Assembly (NCBI RefSeq): GCF_037975245.1
Contig: NC_092583.1
Coordinates: 16,952,764 to 17,016,763 of the forward strand
Length of the DNA: 64,000 bases
Origin: Apostichopus japonicus
Taxonomy: Eukaryota; Echinodermata; Holothuroidea; Aspidochirotida; Stichopodidae
Reading direction: 5' to 3'
Shown piece by piece: positions 33,501 through 43,838 of this stretch; within the stretch, counting starts at the first letter, position 1, and each line of letters opens with the position of its first letter. The notes under the pieces are model-generated. The model was not told where the DNA came from, did no database searches, and worked only from the letters and a program-made list of their open reading frames with translations. The position numbers were made by a program, and so were the translations under genes.

Positions 33501-36500
33501 ATGACGTCATCATAATCAGAGCCCTGGGACAATTATGTCAGCAAGTCCTCTCATGGAAAGTCTTCTTAAATTATTATAAAATTCATTTTCTGGTGGACGA
33601 AACCCATGACCAGATGCATTATTATCACCCTTGCCTATCCCGCACTTCGACATTGATCCCGACCCCGAGGCTGTAGCCCTGGACTCCCATGCCCTTCTCG
33701 GTTGATCAAAGCACTTGTAAAATTGAAATAAATAGTCACAAGTAAACTTCTGCATGTGTTTTTTTTTTGTTTTTCGCAGAATGGGGCTATTCAGGTTTCT
33801 GTTCTGTTTTTTCTCTCTCTCTTTTTTTTTGGGACAAATACTGATCCCACGTTAAGTTGTATAGCTTTTACCTGATGTCGACGTTAACCTTTCCTCAGTT
33901 GTTGAGGTTGCTACTGTAGTCGTCAGTATAACCGGATCTGCGAAAAACCGTAATGTCTATCATAGAAAGTATAGTGGAATAAACAGTTTCAGATGTTTTT
34001 AGATCAAACAAACAAACAAAGAAACGTGAAAGAAATATAATACACAGATAGAGAAGATGTTGAAACATTTCCATATGTTTTTCATGAATCTACTTAACTG
34101 CTTACAACCGTTGTTTGCTTTCAGACGCCATGTTTTAATGTAGTTTATGGTAACTATGGAACAACCACCGCCACGTGCATATATTTGGTCCACGGAGTGC
34201 TATGGAACATGTATTAAATCATTGGGCTAGTTGAACGAGATATTCATTTATGCAATTTAAACTTATAAAAATGATGTGAGAGCTACTTTAGATTAGACTA
34301 CCCATGTAAATAGTTACCGACCGACGTTGATTGCAGGCTAGAGTATTACTTACCTAATTCAAATTCACAAATGTAAGAGTATTTTCTTCTACATGGTGCG
34401 TCATACCAAACGTCATATTCGCCAAGGCCTACGTCTGCTGCAATTCTATAGCATCCGGTGTCGTCATCAAATGTGTAGTTATGAGTACCAAAATGTTTGT
34501 ACTCCATTACAGACCCATCGTCCCACGTTTGGATTTCGTCCTCGAGGCCGTTTGCACCCAACCAATATTGGTAACTGCTGTCGTATGTTTGATGTAAGTA
34601 AATCTGTTCTGCTTCGGATTCTATAAACACCAGATGAGATGAATTTGATTCACATACTGCTCGAGATCCAGCACGATCCAAGGGAGCCCAGGTGACGATA
34701 TCATAACAAGAGGATAAAAACTCATAGTCAAATCCAGTTGGACATCCTGTAGCTATGGAAACGGTCAGATAAAGAGAAAATTCAGTAAGATGGCGCAGAA
34801 TATATGGATGTAAAGATACGTGTACCGAGGACTCATCTACCACGAAAAATGTTATGTAAGTTTCGTAATTTCACAGATCTTTTAAATAAAATGAAATGTT
34901 TTATTTTGTATTTATGGAACACTTAAAGGAGTAATACCTAGCAGTTGCGCATGAAGTTATCAAAAAGTGGTAGCGGTGTGGGGTATCGCGGAAAAGCTAC
35001 TAACAGTAACATAGTGGGAGCCGTGTGGGGTATCGAGGAGAAGCTGCTAACAATAAGATAGTGGGAGCAGTGTGGGTTATCGAGGAGAAGCTGCTCACAG
35101 TAAGATAGTGGGAGCAGTGTGGGGTATCGAGGAGAAGCTGCTAACAGTAAGATAGTGGGAGCAGTGTGAGGTATCGAGGAGAAGCTGCTAACAGAAAGAT
35201 AGTGGGAGCAGTGTGGGTATCGAGGAGAAGCTGCTAAAAATAACATAGTGGGAAATGACATGTGAGGTATCGAGGAGAAGCTGCTTACAGTAAGATAGTG
35301 GGAGCAGTGTGGGGTATCGAAGAGAAGCTGTTAACAGTAACATAGTGGGAGCAGTGTGAGGCATCGAGGAGAAGCTGCTAACAAAAAGATAGTGGGAGCA
35401 GTGTGGGTATCGAGGAGAAGCTGCTAAAATAACATAGTGGGAGAATACGTGTGGGGTATCGAGGAGAAGCTGCTTACAGTAAGATAGTGGGAGCAGTGTG
35501 AGGTATCGAGGAGAAACTGCTAACAGAAAGATAGTGGGAGCCGTGTGGGTATCGAGGAGAAGCTGCTAACAGTAAGATAGTGGGAGCTGTGTGGGGTATC
35601 GAGGAGAAGCTCCTAACAGTAACAAAGTGGAAGGAGCGTGAGGTATCAAGGAGAAGCTGCTAACAGTAACATAGTGGGAGATATCGAGGAGAAGCTGCTA
35701 ACAGTCATATAGTGGGAGCTGTGTGGGGTTTCGAGGAGAAGCTCCTAACACTAACAAAGTGTTAGAAGTGTGAGGTATCAAGGAGAAGCTGCTAACAGTA
35801 ACATAGTGGGAGCAGTGCGAGGTATCGAGGAGAAGCTGCTAACAGTAATAAAGTGGGAGAAGTGTGAGGTGTCAAGGAAAAGCTGCTAACAGTAACATAG
35901 TGGGAGCAGTGTTGGGCTAACAGCAAGGGCGGCGGAACCGGGGGGCACAGGGGGCACGTGCCCCCACTTTTCCTCAGGTTAAAAATGTGCCCTTTTTCTA
36001 CATAAACATTGAGGTGTCTCAAGTTAGCAATTAGAGGCCAGGGAACCAGAATGAACACTCGGGAAGGGCCGCTTCCGGCCATCTGAGGGGTATGTTAAAC
36101 CAAAAATTTTCTTGTACGCTCCGCGCCAACCGATGGTGGCGCTCCGCTCAGGTAGTCGTGCATACAACTTTGCAATACCTGGCTACGCCCCTGACTTTTA
36201 ATGAATTTCTGTGGGTCAAACTCAAAGCTATTTCGAATGGAAAAAAATTGTTAAGATATTATCAAGAAATAAACTCTAATTCAGATGATTCCTACATTAG
36301 CAACTAGCATGTTTTCACCTCATTTTGTCTCAAAAGAAAACTTGTTCCTTGTTTCCCAATTTGCACATTGGATATTGCAGTGCTATATGCATATTTTCCT
36401 TGAGGGGGGGGGGGGGGCGTTGATGAAGTGATGTGTATATGCAAATAAGATAATACAATAAGAATTATAATGGGTACTAAATATAAGGCTGCATCAGTCC

Positions 36501-39500
36501 AATCGAATTTCTGCAAAGTGCCCTTCGATGTCGGTGCCCCCCCCCCCCCAGATTGAAAGTGCTTCCGCCGCCCTTGGCTAACAGTAACATAGAACATTAT
36601 AAACTGTTTATCTATATAAAATATGAATGGGTTTTGCGTCAAAGTTTCGACTATAATTCTTCGAAATTAGATTCGCATCTCGAAATTTTAGCTTTTGCTT
36701 GAAATGTGATAGGAAAATTGCAACCTGTTATTGTACTAAAATTTCTACTTTTAATCTCAATATTACGACCATTTCAACATTTTTCTACTTCTTGAATTCG
36801 GTTCGTATATAAATGCAATCGGAATGAAAAGTCGAATTTTGCAATATCCTGGCATATAGATATAGACCTATTTAGGCCTACCGTGTACATTGCATATTGT
36901 GCAAGTTTGATCAATTTGAACAGACTCCTCAAAGATACTAGTTTTTTGAGTTGCGATGCATTATTTACCTTGGCTTGTGGTCGTTCAATATATATATGAT
37001 ATATTATTTCTAGTTATTTTACTTTTAAATTTAATGCCAAAGATATTGGCAAATTGATTTGTTACTCAACAAGGTTGATGTGGTGCAAATACTAATACAC
37101 TGTATTAATATTCTGTTAATTCAATGGAGTCTTGATTGTCAGATCAACTTAGCCAAAATGGATTTGCAAAGAATTAATTACATATTGTTTGTGAAACCTG
37201 GGGAACTTATTAAGTCGCTATTCAAAGCACATTTTAGGATTATCGAAACCCACTTACAATTTTCTTTCCTTTTCCGTGTCCTACTTTCATTTTACATGAG
37301 AAAACCTCATCACAAGATGTCGGGCAGGAACCCAAGATGTAGAAAAGCTACCCCGCGAAGTATACTTTACTTTATTTTCTCCGTAGGCCTTTACACAATA
37401 TAAGTTGTACACAATCGTCAGGCCTCGCAGAAACGAAACACCAGCACAGAGTGACAATGGTGGTCATTGGGAATCGAAATTACTTTAAGAGTTTTTGTAA
37501 AAACGGCTTTGTGTAAGTTAAAAACCGATTGCTCTGCTGTTATTGAGTCTTGTTTGTTATTTCGTTTTTGATTTGCAATACCTAGACATCCAGGGGTGTA
37601 GGAGCCGAGGGGGAGGGGGCACTGGGGGCACGTGTCCCCCACTTTTTTTCCAAAATAGCAAATGTGCCCTACTGGCAAATGAAATGTGCCCCTTTGATGA
37701 AGAACTGTCTTTTGAATATCTTAAGCCTTTGTTAATTTTAGTATTTTATTTTAAATAGTATTGACATACTAACACATCATATCACATCAAATAGTATTGA
37801 CATACTAACACATCATATTTAAGTGATATTTATCATATTTAAGTGATTAAGTGATATGGCCGGTTTGTATCGGTTTATAGCATAACGAGTGTGGTTTTGG
37901 AATGAGAAAGTGCCCATCTGATGTTGTGCCCCCCCCCCCACTTTTTGGAATCTTCCTACCCCGTAGACATCTGCTGTATTAATATTGTATTGTGCGTTCC
38001 TAGAGAGGTGTGTTGACATTATTTGCTATGAAGCTGTTATAAAAAAAAATGTTACTCTAAGGTGATCACCGGATATTATGATTACTAAATATTCTGGGAA
38101 TGAATTTATTTGAGATTTCAAACCAGCTATATATGAGTTAAGTTGAACATTTTCTTTCGAAGTTTTTCCATCCTTGAATCCCATAACAATATGAATCCTT
38201 ACAATGGCTAGTCAAGTATCCATTCAAATCAGGAAGCCAAATTTGAAAGTTTAACATATTGCACATTTGTAAACATAAAATGAGGTCGGAAATATTATTC
38301 AAAGTGCCTGGTCGAAAGAAATGTTATGAAAAAAGACTTAATGTACAAAATTAATTTTGATATACTGTAGACCGTTAAAAGCCATTGCTACCACTGTAGC
38401 TTGTAATCCTATTCAACTTTGAATTTTCGAGATATGATGCTATAAATAGCCGAGGTTCATCGAGTGCCTGGAAACAGTTTTAATACTATAGTGTTAATAT
38501 GAAGTTAAAGGAAAATGTTTGTGTTGAGTTATTTGAATTTATAATAATACTGGATTAACATTAATAAGCCGACATCATGAACCGTTTAGAATTAAAGGAG
38601 CATTAGAGAGATTTAATATTTTATGAAGGTGAAATTTTGAAATCCGGAATCGTTATAGAATCAATACTTGTCTCATTTTTTCTTATTGGACATAACATAT
38701 CAACAATAAAGCTTCATTTGTTGCAAAACATAATCATATAAAGGCTTAAAGTTATACTCACACTCAATAACTATTTAATGCACTTGCTCATATGTAAAGC
38801 CCATTGAAAAGGTCATAAGGTAATGCCATTGAAAAGCTCATAAGGTAATGCCATTGAAAAGGTCATAAGGTCATGCTTTATCAGTTCAGGTTTCTTTCGA
38901 ATACGAAAACGAGAACGCTCAGATTTAAGTCAATGATAACTTAGTCATGAAGCGGGTGATCAATACTTAAAACTTACCAAACTGATTCAGGGAATACTAT
39001 TATTTCTGTCGCAAATATCCAAAAAAAATCGTTAACATGAACTAAATTGCATGCCTACGAATGAAAAACACAATTGGAGACTTGGATCAATGTTTTGTTT
39101 GAATAAACTAAAACAAAAGGTAGAGAAATTAAACGAAAAAAAAACATGTTTTTATTTAACTTGATCGATATTATTCGAAACTTGTAGCAACCAAATGAAT
39201 GTATTTTTTTCGACAGAGTATGTTGTGCATAAAAATGAAATCCTCATGCCAGGAGCATAGCAAGACTTTGTGATTAGATTGGGGAGGGGGGGGGGGTATG
39301 GCTAACCCTACACCACTGTATCATATTAAGATATAAATCAGTTGTAGTACAATCTGAATGCAGGAATGCGCATACTGGTAATACATCTATAGGCATGCAC
39401 GACAACTTACGCGATGTCGAACTTCGTCACATGATTGAATGCTCTTCAATTGATGGATTGTTTGGAAGACGCGTATAACAGACGACATTTATGGCCCCTT

Positions 39501-41712
39501 TGGCTTGCCATACACGTATACCGATATCGTTACAGTACTTATGAAGCGTATGTTATAATCAATGTTAATGTAGCTTAGCTGTCTATTTATTCTAGTATGT
39601 TTTCATTGTATTAATCGCATTTCAATGACACTTGTATTTTATTTTTCGATTCAAAATATGTAGAAAGAATTGAATTGTTGTATCCATCACGTGTTTCAAG
39701 GTGGATATGATAAATGTAAACACACGGAATAGAACATTAATGTAACGGAAAGAAAATTAACATTGGAATGCGAATTAGAATAGCCAGGTAATGTTCTACA
39801 CACATATAGCTCATGTTAGCATTTCATACTGAAAATAACAAAACCTTTGCGCGAACCAAATCAGATTGAGTTGTTTATCATTACTAGTATGATCTGATTC
39901 ATAGTTTGCTTTCTTAATTTCAGTCCCTCTTTGGTGAAAAATGACGAATTGGTGGGGTGACATACTCGAGTTATAACAAGTTATAACAAATAAACTTACA
40001 GATGAACGTATATATATCGAGCATCGATTGAGGATTGGCAGATATTATAAGTTAATAAAAAATCATGCAAGCCTCTTTTTTATAAAAAAAATTGAAATTC
40101 CAAATTTGTAAACAAATCAAACAAGAACTAAATCTGACATGTTGTTGGCCAATGAAGTGAAAGTCAAATAAGACATTTGGATTCCCGGCGTGTTCTGTAG
40201 ATGACTGGATCTTTTATTATGCTTGTTAACAAAAGATTGAGTAAAACACGAATTTAAGAACACGTTTATACCGATCAATATGTGATGATGTCTTAATAAG
40301 ATAAAATGATGAATTATCAGATGTTGCACCCACCCCCCCTCCCTCATAAATGAGGAGAAAATGTACCATCTCCATTTTCACATGTTTGAGGGGTCCTCCT
40401 CTAGAAACAATAACTGCATTTTGAGGCATAGTTAAATTATAAATTAGATTTAAAATTAGGTCTAAACGCAAGGTTTTGCTAATATATACTTGAAAAAATG
40501 CTCCTGGCTTTAACGTTTTACCAGACTGTGGGTTTCCACTCCTTCTAGCGGCACACGCCTTAAACGACCGTGCCCCTCACCCCCCCCCCCGTACAGACTA
40601 CTCTCACCCCATCTGTGCCATCATCATGTGTACAAACACTATACAAGTTACAAGACATGAGTATTGTGCCCCTCGTAAAATGTTGGTGCCCCTCGTTAGA
40701 ATGTTTGTGCCCCTCCAACAAGAATTCCAATGCAAAATAAGATATCATCTTTATCATTATAAGCCATTAAAACGAGATATTCATAAATAATCCAGTTTAT
40801 AAATTTATCAGAATTATTCCGTCTTATGTAGCAAGAATGGAATGCTAACTGGTGCAAAGTAAAATGATATTGGAAACTTGAAGAAAAAACATTTAAGAAA
40901 TGTCTTTTGCATCGAAGACAAATATCTGTGAAAAGGAGAACCACGATAAAGTGTCTTATAAATCTCACTGATAACTTACTTGTGCATCTAAGACAAATAT
41001 CTGTGAAAAGGAGAACCACAATAAAGTGTCTTATAGATCTCACTGATAACTATCTAAGACAAATATCTGTGAAAAGGAGAACCACAATAAAGTGTCTTAT
41101 AGATCTCGCTGATAACTTACCTGTGCATCTAAGACAAATATCTGTGAAAAGGAGAACCACAATTAAGTGTCTTAAAAATCTCACTGATTACTTACCTGTG
41201 CATCGAAGACAAATGTCCGTGAAAAGGAGAACCACAATAAAGTGTCTTATAGATCTCACTGATAACTTACCTGTGCATCTAAGACAAATATCTGTGAAAA
41301 GGAGAACCACAATAAAGTGTCTTATAGATCTCACTGATAACTTACCTGTGCAGCGAAGACAAATATCTGTGAAAAGGAGAACCACAATTAAGTGTCTTAA
41401 AAATCTCACTGATTACTTACCTGTGCATCGAAGACAAATGTCCGTGAAAAGGAGAACCACAATAAAGTGTCTTATAGATCTCACTGATAACTTACCTGTG
41501 CATCTAAGACAAATATCTGTGAAAAGGAGAACCACAATAAAGTGTCTTAAAAATCTCACTGATTACTTACCTGTGCATCGAAGACAAATATCTGTGAAAA
41601 GGAGAACCACAATTAAGTGTCTTAAAAATCTCACTGATTACTTACCTGTGCATCTAAGACAAATACACGTGAAAATGAGAACCACGAAAGTCCTCCTGAT
41701 GGTGAAATCCAT
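30314..41712 (-). CDS. Lectin gene 4: signal peptide + one CTLD + stalks + PAN-like domain
   Basis: Paralogue of gene 3 in copy 2 of the duplication. Model: signal exon 41646-41712, CTLD 34354-34746, stalks 33872-33937, 33188-33253, 32645-32710 and 31623-31679, PAN exon 30314-30585. These sum to 987 nt (328 aa plus stop), every junction phase 1. It differs from gene 3 in having a single CTLD, so valency differs between the paralogues. Intron 1 is about 6.9 kb and carries two hAT-type MITEs, the long 47-bp minisatellite and most of the signal-exon array. A solo LTR sits 476 bp upstream of the ATG. All exons are open and splice sites intact, so it is probably functional. Secretion is predicted; ligand unknown. 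Confidence 0.78.
31060..31212 (-). CDS. Possible additional 153-nt exon of gene 4
   Basis: Counterpart of 16989-17141, open in phase 1-1, with the donor ATAG/GTAGCG. A one-base deletion lies just outside on the intron side, not within. Function unknown. Confidence 0.3.
31623..31679 (-). CDS. Gene 4 exon: 57-nt stalk
   Basis: Counterpart of 17565-17621, same encoded TTTSDVISTDESSTMGLP. The donor is changed to CCAG/GTAATT by a small local deletion, weaker than the GTAAGT of gene 3. Confidence 0.7.
32645..32710 (-). CDS. Gene 4 exon: Thr/Ser stalk
   Basis: 66-nt phase 1-1 exon with acceptor TTTTCGCAG and donor TCAG/GTAAAA; encodes PVILTTTIATSTTEERLTST. Counterpart of 18586-18651. Confidence 0.75.
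33188..33253 (-). CDS. Gene 4 exon: Thr/Ser stalk
   Basis: 66-nt phase 1-1 exon, acceptor CATTTTCCCAG, donor TTGG/GTACGT; encodes PFLQTTTISASLTTESLPST. Counterpart of 19146-19211; frame kept despite several base changes. Confidence 0.65.
33872..33937 (-). CDS. Gene 4 exon: Thr/Ser stalk
   Basis: 66-nt phase 1-1 exon, acceptor TTTTCGCAG, donor TCAG/GTAAAA; encodes PVILTTTVATSTTEERLTST. Counterpart of 20285-20350. Confidence 0.75.
34354..34746 (-). CDS. Gene 4 exon: C-type lectin-like domain
   Basis: 393 nt, acceptor GCTACAG at 34747, donor TTAG/GTAAGT at 34353, phase 1-1. Nearly the same domain as in gene 3 with a few changes (WAPLDRAGSR, LHQTYDSSYQYW, APCRRKYSYIC). EPN/QPD absent; WYD kept. 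Confidence 0.88.
34960..35915. repeat. 47-bp minisatellite (copy 2)
   Basis: Same unit as 24420-25058 (GAGGAGAAGCTGCTAACAGT core), about 20 units with more length variants. Confidence 0.9.
35924..36576. mobile_element. hAT-type non-autonomous element (MITE), 653 bp
   Basis: TIRs CAAGGGCGGCGGAA and TTCCGCCGCCCTTG, flanked by the 8-bp target duplication GCTAACAG (35916-35923 and 36577-36584). Copy 1 has the empty site near 25056. Inner GGGGGCACGTGCCCCC and GGCTACGCCCCTGA strings are frequent in animal hAT-like MITEs; the latter may be the end of a nested element. Confidence 0.85.
37591..37963. mobile_element. hAT-type MITE, 373 bp
   Basis: Starts CAGGGGTGTAGGAGCCG and ends TCTTCCTACCCCG, imperfect inverted ends, flanked by the 8-bp duplication TAGACATC (37583-37590 and 37964-37971). 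Carries GGGGGCACGTGTCCCCC inside, like the element at 35924. Confidence 0.75.
40907..41712 (-). repeat. 75-bp minisatellite derived from the signal-peptide exon (copy 2)
   Basis: Ten units follow the signal exon on the minus strand, period 75 bp; one unit near 41050 is short and has lost its donor. The other units keep the tract, acceptor, 21-nt exon-like core and GTAAGT donor. The whole array is open on both strands because the period is divisible by three. Confidence 0.88.
41646..41712 (-). CDS. Gene 4 exon: start codon and signal peptide
   Basis: ATG at 41712-41710 encodes MDFTIRRTFVVLIFTCICLR, then Cys-Thr and one Gly base, ending at ACAG/GTAAGT (41645). Same length (67 nt) and phase as the gene 3 signal exon. 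First unit of the array at 40907-41712. Confidence 0.75.
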
Positions 41713-42187
41713 CGAAAAACTCGAAGATGTAAAGTAAGAGCAATTTCATAAATTCATTCAAAACATTTCATAGAAAGTGACAGAGATAACATCATCCAGT
41801 TGAAACTGTTTCTTTTCTGTGGTTAGATAGTGATGTGGTTTATATATCATACGTCAGAATTTTTAATGTCGTTTAAAAAATTAATTAACGAAGGTTGTTT
41901 ATATATTTCTATGCTGCTTCGACTCAGTGGCTGTTTGTTCGATATATAATTATACGTAACATAATACGCGAACTGTCCATAATTTCGATAAAATCAATAT
42001 CCATGGATATCACATGGACTGTTTGCGCCAGCGGCTGGACGAAATTAGAAAAAAAAGGAAATAAATAAATCGAATTCTAGTCGTCTAAGAAGTGACTTTT
42101 CAAGGAAAAGCTGCTGAAGAAAAAAACATTGTACTGTATTGAACTAAAATTTTATGTTGTAACACAGAAAGTTTGCTTACATGCATG

Positions 42188-43286
42188 TGTTACGTTGGAA
42201 TGCGAGAGGTCTCGATAATTAATTTTTAACGAGACACAAGCCTGGGTTCGTTTCCGTAGGGAACACAGACAAATTGACGAGTCTAGAGAATTTAAATGAG
42301 AACGTAAACTATATTGAACAATGGAGTTTGAATCAACAACAATAAGTGGTAATTACAAATATATAGAAAATTACTCACAAACTTAAAAAGATAGGATACA
42401 CTTTAAAACACGCTGGTCTCTTCCAACGGCGATATCCCTCAACGCCCACGACCTTGACGATGACGATTCTCGGTCGGTTGTACCGCGAAATTCACTGATC
42501 CTCGACGAAGTTTCTCGCGATCCCAGAAACACCAGTCACCTTCGTTCCGGCGATGCTCCAAAATAGAAGACGGACATCCAGCCACAATCGAGTGAAGCAC
42601 AAGTCGAACTTCTCGCCGACTAAATATTACCAGAGTCAGTCCAAAATCAGCTTTATAGCCACCAACTCCTGGCGTAACGAACTTCCTCAACGGAGACAGA
42701 AATTCTTCACCTTCTCCGAAATAACGACTGGAAACTGCATTTTCACAGCAAAGTCCTTTTCAAACCTCTGAATGGAAGTGCAGAATCAATCTTGGTATCG
42801 ATATCTCAATCCCTCAGAAATTACTGGCAGTTGAGCACTGACGATATATAGTAGAATGGTATAATATGTGTCGTCGTTTGTATTCGTTCAGAAACTGAGA
42901 AACTCTCTGATCTGGGCGGGTTTTTATACGATTCGCCAGGTCAAGAATCATCTAGATCTTTCTCGATACACCTGAGTAACAACTCGACCCAGTTTCTCCA
43001 TTCTTGGAAGTCCTTTGCATATCTCGCAAACATTCCAGAGAATCCACGAAAATGTGTGCACAGCTTACACGCGATTTCACGTAAACCGACGTTAACCCGA
43101 GACCAGCGTGTCATCATAAGGAATATACCAGAACAATCGTGTATTATAACATTCTGACACGGTAACCCGACCTAATTTCTCAAATATTAATTTGACAGTA
43201 GGCCATTTCAAAATACTTTCTATGTTATAACATTAGGTTCCTCACTAGCAGTGACTAGCGTTAGGCTACAGTGGGCCTTCGTAACA
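42188..43286 (-). mobile_element. Solo LTR, 1099 bp, 476 bp upstream of the gene 4 start codon
   Basis: Starts TGTTACG and ends CGTAACA (TG...CA termini in a 7-bp inverted repeat), flanked by CATG on both sides (42184-42187 and 43287-43290), a 4-bp target duplication. Copy 1 keeps the empty site near 28990 (ATGCATGAAG). Length, ends and duplication size fit a Gypsy-like solo LTR. Minus orientation is suggested by a TATAAAAA at 42928-42921; no inner retrotransposon part remains. Confidence 0.75.
42921..42928 (-). promoter_or_regulatory. Candidate TATA box of the solo LTR
   Basis: TATAAAAA on the minus strand inside the LTR. Transcription from it would run toward lectin gene 4. Confidence 0.4.
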
Positions 43287-43838
43287 CATGAAGTTCAAAT
43301 GAATCTTTTTGTACAATCCAATATACGAAATGAACCATGGTTCCAATAATGTAAACATTATCGCGTTCTTAACGTTACATTTGACAAAATTATCATTGAA
43401 TGTAACCGAAGAAAAAATTAATAACGAAAATTATATCCGTCGATAAGTTTCTGTTTAATGCCATTGACAGAAATGAAATTACCGGAAATGCACTGAAGCG
43501 ATCAATCGATCAATCTCAATAAAGCCAGTTCTGAAGGGTGGTGGTTATGGTGAGCTAGAATTATTGTTGTTATTATTATCGATACTCAGACTGCTAGCTT
43601 TCAAACGGACTTCTTGTTCAAAAGTACTTGATCAACATTTGTCGGCAAGCTCCGAAAACTTTAAAATGAGTTTTCCATCGTCTATAAACTTTGGCGACCT
43701 ACCGAGGCCTTTTTGCGTTCCATATATCTCGAACTGTCGGTTGCGTTTCATTTCTAACTCAATACTATAAGTAGAAGACTTAAGTATCGGATACTCTACT
43801 TGTCATGGATGTCAATTTTGTGATCCAGTTGCAATTAT

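Larger units (their letters stand above)
34747..41645 (-). other. Intron 1 of lectin gene 4
   Basis: Holds the 47-bp minisatellite (34960-35923), MITE 35924-36576, a 1.2-kb segment lacking in copy 1 (about 37306-38508) with a MITE inside, and AT-rich sequence matching copy 1. No other exon recognised. Confidence 0.5.
29538..43838. repeat. Copy 2 of the tandem segmental duplication
   Basis: Matches copy 1 closely over exons and introns. Differences are two hAT-type MITEs, a segment at about 37306-38508 absent from copy 1, a solo LTR, longer minisatellites and only one CTLD unit instead of three. Confidence 0.9.

Noticed and set aside
37059-37403. 114-codon plus-strand frame
   Set aside because: The matching stretch in copy 1 (about 25540-25750) has small indels that break it; it has no known domain.
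40907-41737. 276-codon plus-strand frame with RRTTIKCL repeats
   Set aside because: Antisense of the signal-peptide minisatellite; open only because the period is 75 bp.
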